Below are positions 17,728-26,930 of a DNA stretch of 64,000 bases, in pieces. The DNA is from Stieleria sp. JC731 (GTDB lineage Bacteria; Planctomycetota; Planctomycetia; Pirellulales; Pirellulaceae). Location of the stretch: the NCBI RefSeq assembly GCF_020966635.1, contig NZ_JAJKFQ010000002.1:558001-622000 (forward strand). The letters run 5' to 3'. Made by a program: the position numbers and the translations under genes. Each line of letters begins with the position of its first letter. Within the stretch, counting starts at the first letter, position 1. The notes beneath the pieces were generated by a model. It saw nothing but the letters and a program-made list of their open reading frames with translations, did not search any database and was not told the DNA's origin.

Positions 17728-20700
17728 TACCAATCCTTCGCGACAGGAGCTTGCCGGGCACTTTGCATTCGCTCGCGATCCTTACGCCGCTGAGCTTCAC
17801 GGTCACGCACAGCCTGCAGCACGCGTGACGGGTCCATCTGCTGTTGCTGTTGCTGATCGTTTTGGTCCTGCTGCTGATCTTGCGATTCGTTTTGCTGCGA
17901 CTGGTCCTGCTGTTGGTTGTCTTGATTCTCTGGTGGCTGCAACAACTGCAAAGCTTCGACCAGCTTTTGCAGAGATTTGCCCTGGGGCTCGATTGCAGCA
18001 TCGTGTTCTTGCGAATCGGCTCGCAGCTTACTTATAGCTTGTTCCATGAACTGACTTCCCTCGGCGATTAATTCGGAAGCCTGAAAACTCTTTTCGGCGG
18101 CGTCTTGCATCGCTTGTTTTTGTTCATCGGGAATTTGATCCGGTGATGATTGCTCGGATTGCTGTTGAAAAGCGGACGCAAGCTGTTTTGAAATCTCACG
18201 CAACTCGTCTTGTTTGCCGGACAGCTTTTCCAATTCAGCCACGGCATTGTCCAGTTCGGATTCCATCCCGACCGTTTGCTGCGTCTGGTCGTTCAAATCA
18301 GCCTGACGCCTCGCGGTATCACGAAGATGTTCGATCAACGAAAAGAACAATCGACGGAGCTGTTCGAGGGACTCTTTAGCCGATGTCGCTTCGCCCTGTG
18401 CGACTTCAATGATTGTGAAGATCCCTTCCTTCGTCGCAGTGTCCTGCGATTCGTTCGGGGATTCTTTCGGAGATTGATTAGAGACTTGCTGCATCTGCGA
18501 GATTGCTTTTTCGATCAAGGCTGTGGCCAGTTCATACTTTTGCAGCTCCTGATCATTTTGATCTGCACGCGATGCTCCATTGGAATCTGCAGTTCTATCC
18601 GATCCTGCGAGAGAGTCCTCGGATTTAGAAGAAGCGTCTTCCTGCTTCAGTTTGCTTAGTTCTTCGGCGATCATGTTGGCGATACGTTCGGCCCGAGCCT
18701 GATTCTTAACTTGCTGTTGAAATGTAGCGTTCAGCAATGGTTCGATGGCGTCGACTGAAATCTCAGGCTGCTGATCAGTTGTTTCGGTATCGGCATCGTC
18801 TTCTGGAGCAGCGTCTTCAGAAGCAGCATCTTCAGGGGCATCGTCTTCAGGGTCAGCATCGTCTTCAGGGTCAGCATCATTTTCAGGAGCGGCGGCAAGC
18901 AACTGCCCCAATTGACCCAACGAGTCAGCGATGCCCGTTTGGTCTTGAAAGGCAAGTTCGATTAAGGCCCGTAAATCTGCGAATCGCTCGCGAGCTTCCG
19001 TCAATGCGTTGATCGCCTGTACCTGATGCTCTGTCGACGTTGAGTAGTTGGGTGTCTGAAGCTCCACATCCGATTGCCGCATCTGCTGCACCGCTTCGTG
19101 AAGTGATGGTAGTGCGTCACGAATTTGCTGCATCTGTTTTTGCTGCTGAGGGTCGGCAGCTTGGTCGGCATCTTCTTCAGAAGCACCAGAAGCGGACTTC
19201 TCTGAAGCATCCACACCGGCTTGCAGGCGAGTTGTCAGCTCATTTGTCCGTTCAAGCAATTCGGCCTGCGTATCGGAAACATACTCCTGGTCCAACCAAG
19301 CTGGGATGTCGCTTGCCTGGTTGACCAGGCTGCCCGCAGCAGTCGCTCCGTTGTTGACGACAGGCTGATCCCCCGCGATTGCCCCTTCGGGCGCACCACT
19401 GGCAATCAAGACGGTCTCTCGCAAGAAAGGCACACTGTCAGCCAGGATTCCGTCGAGAACTTTCAGTGGATCATAAAGCTGTTCGCGTGCCCGTTTCAGT
19501 TCCGTCAGTGCAGCATTCGCCCTTCGAAAAGCACGCATCGCTTGCCGGCGTCTGAGTTGGCTTCGCGAGGCGCCCAGTCGCTGCCCCGCAGAACTCAATC
19601 GTTCCACCGCACCTTCGAGTTGCAATCGCCGAACCGCGTCTTCCGGGCTTTGTTCGGATTCGTCTTTTGAACGTAACGAATCGATTTCATCGGCGGCCAA
19701 CTCGATCAGCCCTTCCAAATCCGATAATGCGACTCGACAGTCCACCGCCAGCCGATTGAAGTCCGCACGGAACTGATCGACCACGTTAGGATCGCTTGAA
19801 GTGTCGATTTGCTGGACCAAAGCACGCATACTCGACAAGCGACCTCGCTGAGCCTCAATCATTGCGGTCAGCTGCTGCAACAGATCACCTTGATCCTTCT
19901 TGGCAACTTGGTCGCGCAGTTGGATCAGACGTTTGAGCACCAAATCCAAGTTGTGCCTGGCGTCTTCGGAACTGCTTCGCAACCGAATCGAGTCGCGGAA
20001 CCAGCCCACCGCCTGCTCAAGATGCTCGATCGCTTTTTCAGGTTGCGATTCAACAACGGCGTCTGCCTTCTGAACGGCTACCCAACCTAAGTTATAGGTC
20101 GAACGGAAACGCAGCTCACCATCAGAACTCGCTTGCTCACGAGCCTTGCTAAACGCAGATTCGGCCGCGACCAGACTTTCTTCCGATGCGTTTTGCAGAT
20201 GCTGCAACCCTTCGTTGTACAACTGCCGCACTGGCCGAGCGTCTGATGGTTCTGGATTGGCAAGATTGCTTGTGGCGACATCTGCGGGTACACCAGACTT
20301 GTCAGCCGCCGAGTCGTTCGCTTGAGTTGATCCATGCCAGAAAACCAATATCACCAAGAGAGCCAATGCGGTAGCTTTCGATCGGACATGGCGACGCTGC
20401 GCTGATTCCGAAGCGGATGCCCCCGAAGCGAGTGAATCGTTTTGTGATACGACCGGTCGTGACGCAATGAAGATCGCAAGCAACATCAACGCAAGCCCTG
20501 CTGCGATGGCCCACTGAAATGCGTCGTTGCGAATCGCCCGTCGATCCGATTGAAGTTCATCGCGAACCAAGGGCTGCAAGTGAGTTTCATAGATTGATTG
20601 CAAGTCCAGCCGCCCTGTTCCCGCAGGGATGTAAACACCGTTGGTCGCGAGCGCCAACTCACGTAGTGTCGCCCCATCAAGACGACTGACAACTGGCTTG

Positions 20701-21458
20701 CCGTCTTGATCAAGCAACCTTGACGTCGCACCGGTTTGTGGGTCCGTCAGTTGAATCTCGCTACCGGCTTCATCCCCAAGTCCCACCGCGATGATGCGTA
20801 TCCCACGTTTGCGTGCCTCTTCGGCAGCATCCATCGGCCTGGAATCGTGATCTTCACCGTCAGTGATCAACACGATGACTCGCGAGACGTCGCCGCTTTC
20901 GGCGTAGCCATCGATCGCCTTTCGAAGCGGTTCTTCGAGTCTGGTTCCGCCGCGTCCGACACTATTGGGTCCGACGCTGTCGAGCACCAATCGGAAAAAC
21001 CCATAGTCGGTCGTCATCGGACAAGCCACGCTCGCCCGTCCGGCGAACGCGATCAGGCCGACTTGGTCACCTTCAAGAAGCGATACCAAATCGACAATGT
21101 CCGCTTTGGCCCGATCAAGGCGATTAGGTGCGACGTCGTCAGCGAGCATCGACTTGCTAACGTCTAAACAAAACATCAACTGTGCACCGACCTTTGGTGT
21201 GCTGACGTAGGCCAAGCCATACTGTGGCCGCATTAGCGCGACAACAAAACTGATCGCGGCAGCAGAGAACAACCCAAGAACGACAAGACGCCTCGTCGCC
21301 GAGGGTTGCCGTACGAGGCGGCTTTGCATCAATACCGAAACCAGCTTCGATAGTGCCTTAGACCGGCGGCGCAACAGCCAAAAAAGCACAGCCACAACCA
21401 CCAGCACGCCCCACAGGGCGACTGACCAATTCGGCGATTCGAATCGAAAGTTGTTCAT
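17727..21458 (-). CDS. BatB/BatC-type fusion: VWA domain, TPR region, acidic and Gln-rich tail
   Basis: This 1243-residue protein is far longer than BatB (about 330). Order: two N-terminal membrane helices (about 13-30 and 58-77), a VWA domain with MIDAS motif DVSKS (about 98-102) and ITDGEDHDS, a further membrane helix (WAIAAGLALMLLAIFIA), a hydrophobic segment ALALLVILVFW, a TPR-like stretch (NEGLQHLQNASEESL onward), long coiled coils, an acidic tandem repeat, and a Gln-rich tail with MDPSRVLQAVRDREAQRR ending in KDW as in BatC-type proteins. It probably scaffolds a Bat membrane complex. It is fourth or fifth in the MoxR operon, just before batD. Confidence 0.85.
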   Translation of the reverse strand: MNNFRFESPNWSVALWGVLVVVAVLFWLLRRRSKALSKLVSVLMQSRLVRQPSATRRLVVLGLFSAAAISFVVALMRPQYGLAYVSTPKVGAQLMFCLDVSKSMLADDVAPNRLDRAKADIVDLVSLLEGDQVGLIAFAGRASVACPMTTDYGFFRLVLDSVGPNSVGRGGTRLEEPLRKAIDGYAESGDVSRVIVLITDGEDHDSRPMDAAEEARKRGIRIIAVGLGDEAGSEIQLTDPQTGATSRLLDQDGKPVVSRLDGATLRELALATNGVYIPAGTGRLDLQSIYETHLQPLVRDELQSDRRAIRNDAFQWAIAAGLALMLLAIFIASRPVVSQNDSLASGASASESAQRRHVRSKATALALLVILVFWHGSTQANDSAADKSGVPADVATSNLANPEPSDARPVRQLYNEGLQHLQNASEESLVAAESAFSKAREQASSDGELRFRSTYNLGWVAVQKADAVVESQPEKAIEHLEQAVGWFRDSIRLRSSSEDARHNLDLVLKRLIQLRDQVAKKDQGDLLQQLTAMIEAQRGRLSSMRALVQQIDTSSDPNVVDQFRADFNRLAVDCRVALSDLEGLIELAADEIDSLRSKDESEQSPEDAVRRLQLEGAVERLSSAGQRLGASRSQLRRRQAMRAFRRANAALTELKRAREQLYDPLKVLDGILADSVPFLRETVLIASGAPEGAIAGDQPVVNNGATAAGSLVNQASDIPAWLDQEYVSDTQAELLERTNELTTRLQAGVDASEKSASGASEEDADQAADPQQQKQMQQIRDALPSLHEAVQQMRQSDVELQTPNYSTSTEHQVQAINALTEARERFADLRALIELAFQDQTGIADSLGQLGQLLAAAPENDADPEDDADPEDDAPEDAASEDAAPEDDADTETTDQQPEISVDAIEPLLNATFQQQVKNQARAERIANMIAEELSKLKQEDASSKSEDSLAGSDRTADSNGASRADQNDQELQKYELATALIEKAISQMQQVSNQSPKESPNESQDTATKEGIFTIIEVAQGEATSAKESLEQLRRLFFSLIEHLRDTARRQADLNDQTQQTVGMESELDNAVAELEKLSGKQDELREISKQLASAFQQQSEQSSPDQIPDEQKQAMQDAAEKSFQASELIAEGSQFMEQAISKLRADSQEHDAAIEPQGKSLQKLVEALQLLQPPENQDNQQQDQSQQNESQDQQQDQNDQQQQQQMDPSRVLQAVRDREAQRRKDRERMQSARQAPVAKDW
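18788..18895 (-). repeat. 18-bp in-frame repeats encoding an acidic stretch
   Basis: The unit TCGTCTTCAGGGTCAGCA is perfectly duplicated at 18841-18858 and 18859-18876, with degenerate copies on both sides. It encodes alternating Asp/Glu/Ala/Pro in the BatB/BatC fusion. The in-frame period suggests that copy number can change without a frameshift. Confidence 0.85.
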
Positions 21459-21518
21459 ATCGGCTTGACCAACGATTTCACATGGGTGATGTGAATCGTA
21501 AACGAATATCGTGGCGTG

Positions 21519-22550
21519 TTAGGGTAATGATCGAAAAATCGTGGCCCGGGAAATCAGCGACACCGCCATCAGGACCAATCCAAAGACCAGAGGAAACCGA
21601 TAGCGTTCATCGTATTGCAGATAACGTTGCTCGGTCACTTTTGTCCGCTCCATCGAATCAATTTGCTCGTAGATCCCGAGTAGACTTTCGCGGTCCGTCG
21701 CACGGAAATATTGCCCGTCGGTTTTGTCAGCGATCGAGCGGAGCGTCTCCTCATCCAGCTCCACTTTAACTTCGGTCAACACAGTCCGTCCCGTAAAGGG
21801 ATCGACCGCAGGGTAGGGCGCCCGCCCGTGGGTTCCCGTTCCGATGCAATAGACTTTTACGTCGCTAGCCTGGGCAACTTCAGCAGCCTGTTCTGGGGAA
21901 ACGATTCCGACGTTGTTCGATCCATCGGTCAGCAGGATCACAACTTTCGACTTGGTTTTGCTCCGCCGCAATCGTTCGACCGCAAGCGCAAGAGCGTCTC
22001 CGATTGCGGTTCCATCTTCCTGCCGCGAATTGGCGATTTCCAAGTCCTGCACCATGCTGACAAGGTTGCCGTGATCGAGTGTCAGCGGACAAAGGCTGTC
22101 CGCAAAACCCGCGAACGCGATGAGACCGATCGCGTCGTCGCGACGACCTTTGGTATCAGCCTGCTCGTCGCCCAAAACGAACTTTCGAAAGACTTCTTTG
22201 ACCACCTGCAACCGATCAACACTGTAATCGTCTTGCACCAAGTCGCGTGCCTTCATGGACCCCGACCGATCGACAACCATCATGATCGCGATCCCGTCAC
22301 GTGAAACGCGACTTTCGGAATTTGGAGATCTGGGCCCTGCCAGTGCGATGATTCCCAAAGCGACGGCAACGGTCATCAATAGGGCAGGGAGTTTCGCCAA
22401 CCAAACGCGGACCACCGAAGCATGCTCACCGGCAATGTCAAGCGAAGAAAACTGCAGCACACTTGGGTTTGTCACCGACCATCGATAGACCCACGGTAAT
22501 ACGATCAACAGCAACAGGTAGAGCGGATCGCGGAATTCAATGTCCGACAT
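21519..22550 (-). CDS. batA: BatA-like VWA membrane protein
   Basis: This 343-residue protein has an N-terminal membrane segment (YLLLLIVLPWVYRWS), a second helix near residue 60, a VWA domain with MIDAS VVDRSGSM (about residues 93-100) and LLTDGSNNVG, and a C-terminal membrane helix (FPLVFGLVLMAVSLISRA). The start at 22550 (MSDIEFRDPLYLL) gives the normal BatA N-terminus; the frame is open further upstream, but the extension is basic and atypical. It overlaps the end of the DUF4381-like gene by 14 bases, consistent with a tightly coupled operon. Confidence 0.88.
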   Translation of the reverse strand: MSDIEFRDPLYLLLLIVLPWVYRWSVTNPSVLQFSSLDIAGEHASVVRVWLAKLPALLMTVAVALGIIALAGPRSPNSESRVSRDGIAIMMVVDRSGSMKARDLVQDDYSVDRLQVVKEVFRKFVLGDEQADTKGRRDDAIGLIAFAGFADSLCPLTLDHGNLVSMVQDLEIANSRQEDGTAIGDALALAVERLRRSKTKSKVVILLTDGSNNVGIVSPEQAAEVAQASDVKVYCIGTGTHGRAPYPAVDPFTGRTVLTEVKVELDEETLRSIADKTDGQYFRATDRESLLGIYEQIDSMERTKVTEQRYLQYDERYRFPLVFGLVLMAVSLISRATIFRSLP

Positions 22551-23556
22551 TATCGCCTCCCTGCTTCGTCTCCTCGAGAAAACGCTTGGCGATTTCGATC
22601 GATCGAGCGGTTTCTGATGTCGATGGCTTCGCACCGGCAAACTTGACCAAGTCGGCATGCCGTAAAAAATCGCGAAGCAGACCTTGGTGAGCTGACGAAA
22701 TGTCAGGCGAATTACTGATCGAAGCGAGAAACTCTTCTGTCGTCAGTTCCGGCGCCCGCATCTCGAAACGATCTTCGATGTACTGACGAATGATCGCGGT
22801 TAGTTGGACGTAAAACTGATCGACCTGAGGTTCGGTTTCTCGTGGTGACAACAGGAGTTCTTCCAGACGAGCGATGGCGATTTCGAATGCCGACCGACGT
22901 CGTTCTTGTTTCTTGGACTTGGCCCAGAAAACGATCGCGGCAACACCAAGAACCATCGCGATGAATGCTCCGGCGATCCACCAAAGAGCACTTCCGTTTT
23001 CCCCAGAAGCAACCTGTGGTTCCAGTCGGCCCATCGGTGGTTTCAGTTCGGCAGTCGTATCGGAAGGAAGCACGCTTTGGACTTCGAATTTGACACGTTC
23101 GGTTAGGATCTCGTACGCATCAAGTCCTTCGGGGCTCGGTTGCTTGCCTTCGCGTCGATCGATGTACTCAATCAATATGGGAGGGACGACCTGCGGTCCG
23201 GACGACGGTGATTCCAAACGATAAGTCTGGGTTTCGAAGGTACGCCCCTGATCGCCGATTGTCTTTCGCGGTGCAAAGTCAAGAATCGCAAAGCGATGAA
23301 GTGCAGAGCCAAAGTCCGGCATCAAAACTTCAACGTCCTTCTCCGCTTCGACTTCGATTGTCAGTTTGATCGTGTCACCGATCACTGGCGACTTTGGTTC
23401 CAGCGTGACCTTGACCTTCACAGGACCCGATATTTGCGAAGACGAAATTGAATCGGTGTCCGCGTACGATCGTGATGCAAAGCATCCGCAGAAGATCAAG
23501 AACGCAAGGAAGAGTGTACTTGCGAGGCGAAGATTGGATTGACGCCACCCATTCAT
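22537..23556 (-). CDS. DUF4381/BatD-like membrane protein
   Basis: This 339-residue protein has a signal sequence (LASTLFLAFLIFCGCFASR), an Ig-like extracytoplasmic domain (VKVKVTLEPKSPVIGDTIKL), a membrane helix at about 195-218 (WWIAGAFIAMVLGVAAIVFW) and a cytoplasmic helical domain with RLEELL and YIEDRFEMRAPELTTEEFL, as in DUF4381 proteins of MoxR operons. Its ATG overlaps the DUF58 stop. The function is inferred from position only: an adaptor in the MoxR-DUF58-VWA complex. Confidence 0.75.
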   Translation of the reverse strand: MNGWRQSNLRLASTLFLAFLIFCGCFASRSYADTDSISSSQISGPVKVKVTLEPKSPVIGDTIKLTIEVEAEKDVEVLMPDFGSALHRFAILDFAPRKTIGDQGRTFETQTYRLESPSSGPQVVPPILIEYIDRREGKQPSPEGLDAYEILTERVKFEVQSVLPSDTTAELKPPMGRLEPQVASGENGSALWWIAGAFIAMVLGVAAIVFWAKSKKQERRRSAFEIAIARLEELLLSPRETEPQVDQFYVQLTAIIRQYIEDRFEMRAPELTTEEFLASISNSPDISSAHQGLLRDFLRHADLVKFAGAKPSTSETARSIEIAKRFLEETKQGGDNVGH

Positions 23557-24596
23557 CGTCGCATCCTCCGTTGACGCATGTGAAAGAATTTCACAAGTGG
23601 GTCAACCACGTCACCGCTGGAATCGATATGAATGAAGTCGATTCCCGAAGCAGCGAATTGACGGCGCAGCGTTTCGACACGTTGAAGACTTTCCCGCTGA
23701 ACGGTCTCGCGAAAGCTGGTCGACGATGTGTCGAACTGGCGAACCACGCCGGTTTCGGCATCCTCTAAATTGACCAAGCCAACCGATGGAAATTCTAATT
23801 CCTTTGGATCGGTTACTAGAACAGCGATCACGTCGTGTTTGCGATTGGCACTTTGCATTGGACGGAGATACCCGTCATCTAGAAAGTCACTAATCACGAA
23901 GCAAATTGTCTTTCGTGTTGTCACCGACATCAAGAATTCCATCGCGCCGGCAATATTGGTCGCCTGCCTTCCGGTTCTCCACCACGCTCGTCGACGAAAC
24001 CTTGGCAACCAGCGACGGAACTTATTCTTGCGCGAGGATCCCGCATCTGCCAGACGGTTCTCGGCAGAGAGTTCTTGCCGATCAGCCCTTTTATCACCAA
24101 GCGTTTTGTCACCAGCGGAGGACTTGGCCTCGACTTGGCCGTGGGCCAGCACTTCTCGAATCACTCGTAAGGAGTGTTTGCTTCCTTTTCTGGCCGGAAT
24201 GTATTGTTCGATGTTTCCATGAAACAGAGTCAGTCCGATCTTGTCATCGTTTTGGTTTGCCGAAAAAGCCAACAACGCACTGAGCTCTGCGGTAGCCTCG
24301 CGTTTGCTACGGGTCACTGACCCAAAATCCTGTGAAGCAGAGACGTCCGCCATGACCATCAATGTCAATTGGCGGTCTTCGACGTATCGCTTCACGAACG
24401 GTTCGCCGACTCTGGCGGTCACATTCCAATCGATCGTTCGGACATCATCTCCGGGAACGTACGGCCGGACTTCATCGAATTCGATACCGCGACCTTTGAA
24501 GACAGACTCGTACTGCCCGGCTAAAACGTCAGCAACTTGACGCCCGGTTCGAATTTGAATGTCACGAACACGTCGAATGACTTCGCGCGGCAGCAT
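23553..24596 (-). CDS. DUF58-domain protein of MoxR operon
   Basis: This 347-residue protein opens with the common RRVRDIQIRTGRQVADVLAG and contains the diagnostic DUF58 segment GIEFDEVRPYVPGDDVRTID followed by WNVTARVGEPFVKRY (about residues 34-70). A VWA-like fold follows, with VMADVSASQDFG in the MIDAS position. DUF58 proteins pair with MoxR AAA+ ATPases. It lies between moxR and the DUF4381-like gene. An inserted linker (about 150-200) is basic and not conserved in my recollection of the family. Confidence 0.88.
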   Translation of the reverse strand: MLPREVIRRVRDIQIRTGRQVADVLAGQYESVFKGRGIEFDEVRPYVPGDDVRTIDWNVTARVGEPFVKRYVEDRQLTLMVMADVSASQDFGSVTRSKREATAELSALLAFSANQNDDKIGLTLFHGNIEQYIPARKGSKHSLRVIREVLAHGQVEAKSSAGDKTLGDKRADRQELSAENRLADAGSSRKNKFRRWLPRFRRRAWWRTGRQATNIAGAMEFLMSVTTRKTICFVISDFLDDGYLRPMQSANRKHDVIAVLVTDPKELEFPSVGLVNLEDAETGVVRQFDTSSTSFRETVQRESLQRVETLRRQFAASGIDFIHIDSSGDVVDPLVKFFHMRQRRMRR

Positions 24597-24637
24597 GATT
24601 TCCCTATGCAGTTATCGAGGCGAAAGGCGGCGAAACC

Positions 24638-25624
24638 TTAGGGAACAGGCACATTGTCTAAGATGTCTCGCAACACCCCGTCAATCGTTTTGCCTTCCGC
24701 TTCTGCTTCGTAGGTCAAAACGAGCCGGTGGCGGAGGACATCCGGTGCGAGCGACTTAATGTCATGTGGCGTAACGTAGCTGCGTCCATCAAGAAATGCA
24801 TGAGCCTTGCCTGCTTTGAGAAGAAAGATAGAAGCACGCGGACTGGCTCCCATCTCGATCATATTCTCCAGCGGGTTTGTCGAATCGGCGTCGGATGAAC
24901 GCGTTGCCCGAACGACATCGACGGCGTAGTCACGAACCTTTTCGTCACACCAGACTTTTTCGACAACCGCACGAATCTCCATGATCTCTTGCGGTGAAGC
25001 GACAGGCGTTATCTCTGGAATCGGCTTGCCCCCGGCGATTCGGTCGACGATTTTGCGTTCATCATCGCGACTGGGATACTCGACGGTGGCCTTCAGCATA
25101 AAACGGTCGACCTGCGCTTCGGGAAGCGGATAGGTGCCCTCCTGTTCGATCGGGTTTTGCGTCGCCATCACCAGAAACGGTTCGTCAAACCGAAATGTTT
25201 CGGTGCCGATCGTAACTTGCTTCTCCTGCATCGCTTCGAGCAAAGCTGCCTGCACCTTTGCCGGGGCCCGGTTGATCTCGTCCGCCAACACAAGATTTGA
25301 AAAGATTGGGCCTTGCTTGACGCTGTAGGTTGCCTCTTTGGGATTAAAAATCTCGGTGCCGATCACATCGGCGGGCAACATATCAGGCGTAAACTGGATC
25401 CGCGAAAAATCGGTGCGAATGGCTTTGGCGAGCGAGCTGACCGTCAATGTCTTGGCCAAGCCCGGCACCCCTTCCAGCAGAACATGCCCGCCGGTAATCA
25501 GTCCGATTAGCAGCCGCGAAACCATCTTCTCTTGGCCGACCAACAGACGACCGACTTCGTCCGTTAGGCGACTGCAAATTTGCGAATACTTGGCAATCTG
25601 TTCGTCAAGCTGCGGGGCATTCAT
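24638..25624 (-). CDS. MoxR-family AAA+ ATPase
   Basis: This 328-residue AAA_3 ATPase has Walker A LLEGVPGLAKTL (about residues 45-56), Walker B LADEINRAPAKVQAALLEAM (about 110-129), sensor 1 VMATQNPIEQEGTYPLPEAQ, and the C-terminal AAA_lid_2 with DGRSYVTPHDIKSLAPDVLR. MoxR proteins act as chaperones that insert cofactors into, or activate, VWA partners encoded downstream. It is the first gene of a six-gene operon. The start at 25624 (MNAPQLDEQ) fits the family; an in-frame start at 25711 would add an atypical 29 residues. Confidence 0.92.
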   Translation of the reverse strand: MNAPQLDEQIAKYSQICSRLTDEVGRLLVGQEKMVSRLLIGLITGGHVLLEGVPGLAKTLTVSSLAKAIRTDFSRIQFTPDMLPADVIGTEIFNPKEATYSVKQGPIFSNLVLADEINRAPAKVQAALLEAMQEKQVTIGTETFRFDEPFLVMATQNPIEQEGTYPLPEAQVDRFMLKATVEYPSRDDERKIVDRIAGGKPIPEITPVASPQEIMEIRAVVEKVWCDEKVRDYAVDVVRATRSSDADSTNPLENMIEMGASPRASIFLLKAGKAHAFLDGRSYVTPHDIKSLAPDVLRHRLVLTYEAEAEGKTIDGVLRDILDNVPVP

Positions 25625-25753
25625 GCGTTCGAATACAACAAGCGTCGAGAGGGCAATTGGTGGGGCCCGGTTTATTCCCAAGGCCGCATGATTTCCTAAG
25701 ACACGAAACATTCTCCGTTTCGCGATGCTCGATCTTAGGCGGATCTATATTTT

Positions 25754-25820
25754 GCGTTCAGTTCTTAATCTAGCGTTCAGTTCTTAATCTAGCGTTCTGA
25801 TTCTTAATCTAGCGTTCTGG
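25754..25820. repeat. tandem repeat upstream of moxR
   Basis: The unit GCGTTCAGTTCTTAATCTA occurs at 25754-25772 and 25773-25791, a 20-base variant at 25792-25811, and a partial unit to 25820. It lies in the presumed promoter or leader region of the MoxR operon. The remainder of the gap to 26166 holds only the hairpin at 26062-26123. Confidence 0.9.
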
Positions 25821-26061
25821 CCGCCGAGAGAAAACGCCGTGACTAGAAAAGCTTTCCCCCGATGCCTTAACGGTAGCGGACGATTGCCACTCCTTCAGCG
25901 ACACACACCAAATCGGTGTGGACTTCGTTGCCAAACATCGAGCATTGACTCGAAAGAACTTTGCAGCCAATTTTTTCCTGGCAACAAATTCGCTGCCGAC
26001 GCCGATTGCCCCGCCAATGGTGGAACCGAGCGATTAAGAAACGACGACATCAACAAAAACC

Positions 26062-26123
26062 GGCGAGAAGCGTTCGCCAGGGACACGGTCTGGATAACGT
26101 GTCACTGGCGAACACTTCTCGCC
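26062..26123 (-). terminator. long hairpin terminator of the small heat-shock gene
   Basis: Arms of 26 bases (26062-26087 and 26098-26123) pair with only two mismatches around a 10-base loop. On the minus strand the hairpin lies 43 bases after the hsp20 stop and is followed by GTTTTTG. This fits a strong intrinsic terminator. Confidence 0.7.
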
Positions 26124-26166
26124 TTCAGTAGGACAAAAGAATCTTTACGATCAAGTCGATAAGCGA

Positions 26167-26622
26167 CTAAGTTTGACGAGCCTTGATCTCGATTTTCTTA
26201 GGAAGCACCTCAGGACGCTTCGCCAAAGTTACCGACAAAACTCCGTCGGCATACGAAGCCTCAATCGATTCGGGATCAACTGAATCCGGCAACGGAATCA
26301 CTCGGCGGACTTCGCCCCAATGGCGTTCGTCGTGCAAGTACTTTCGATTATCGTTTTCTTCACGCTTACGAGTCGCATTGATTTGCAAGTGACCATCTTC
26401 AAATGAGACATCCAGCTGTTCGAGGCTGAATCCAGGCAAATCCATCGCCAGATGGTATTGGTCACCTTCTTCCCAAATCGAAACCGGGGGCGTCCATCGT
26501 CGACCATTGTTGGTCACGACAGGATGAAATAGACGATCAAACAACTCATCCATCTCGCGGCTCGCCATCGCCAAAGGCCTGGGACCGAGCGAGCGAGAAA
26601 GAGCAGAACTTAGTTGACTCAT
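26167..26622 (-). CDS. Hsp20/alpha-crystallin small heat-shock protein
   Basis: This 151-residue protein has the alpha-crystallin domain from about residue 40 (WTPPVSIWEEGDQYHLAMDL) to 135, the conserved AYADGVLSVTLAK (about 120-132) and a C-terminal KIEIKARQT; the usual IxI anchor is approximated by KKIEIK. Such proteins hold unfolding clients in the cytoplasm independently of ATP. The start is firm, with GGAGG eight bases before the ATG. It is single, with its own sigma-54 type promoter and terminator hairpin. Control by RpoN instead of a heat-shock sigma factor is the notable point. Confidence 0.93.
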   Translation of the reverse strand: MSQLSSALSRSLGPRPLAMASREMDELFDRLFHPVVTNNGRRWTPPVSIWEEGDQYHLAMDLPGFSLEQLDVSFEDGHLQINATRKREENDNRKYLHDERHWGEVRRVIPLPDSVDPESIEASYADGVLSVTLAKRPEVLPKKIEIKARQT

Positions 26623-26713
26623 GGTTCAAATCCTCCAATTCACTCGTTGGAACCGATTGGTTTAAAACAGAGCTCTGCAAATTTGACAGGCTCTCCGAAT
26701 GCCTTTTGAAAAA

Positions 26714-26730
26714 TGCAAGCTGCGTGCCAA
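26714..26730 (-). promoter_or_regulatory. sigma-54 (RpoN) promoter of the small heat-shock gene
   Basis: On the minus strand the site reads TTGGCACGCAGCTTGCA, a full match to TTGGCACG-N4-TTGCW with correct spacing. The transcription start is expected near 26703, giving a leader of about 80 bases before a strong GGAGG. Confidence 0.85.
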
Positions 26731-26930
26731 TTGACTCGATGTCACCGGTCCGTCCGCCTCGGCTTTTCCCTCATTTTCAGATGCATGCCCATGAAGCAAT
26801 CGACAGTGCCCTGAATTGCCAAGCCACGCCTGGTCAAAGTCGATCGATTCTTTAAATGACAGTCTGCTGTTAGAATTGACGGTTGTTCATTTTCCCGTGC
26901 CACGAACACCCGCCCCATGACTGCTACCCA

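Noticed and set aside
25839-26162. 107-residue plus-strand ORF
   Set aside because: It runs through the terminator hairpin of the heat-shock gene and lacks any conserved feature.
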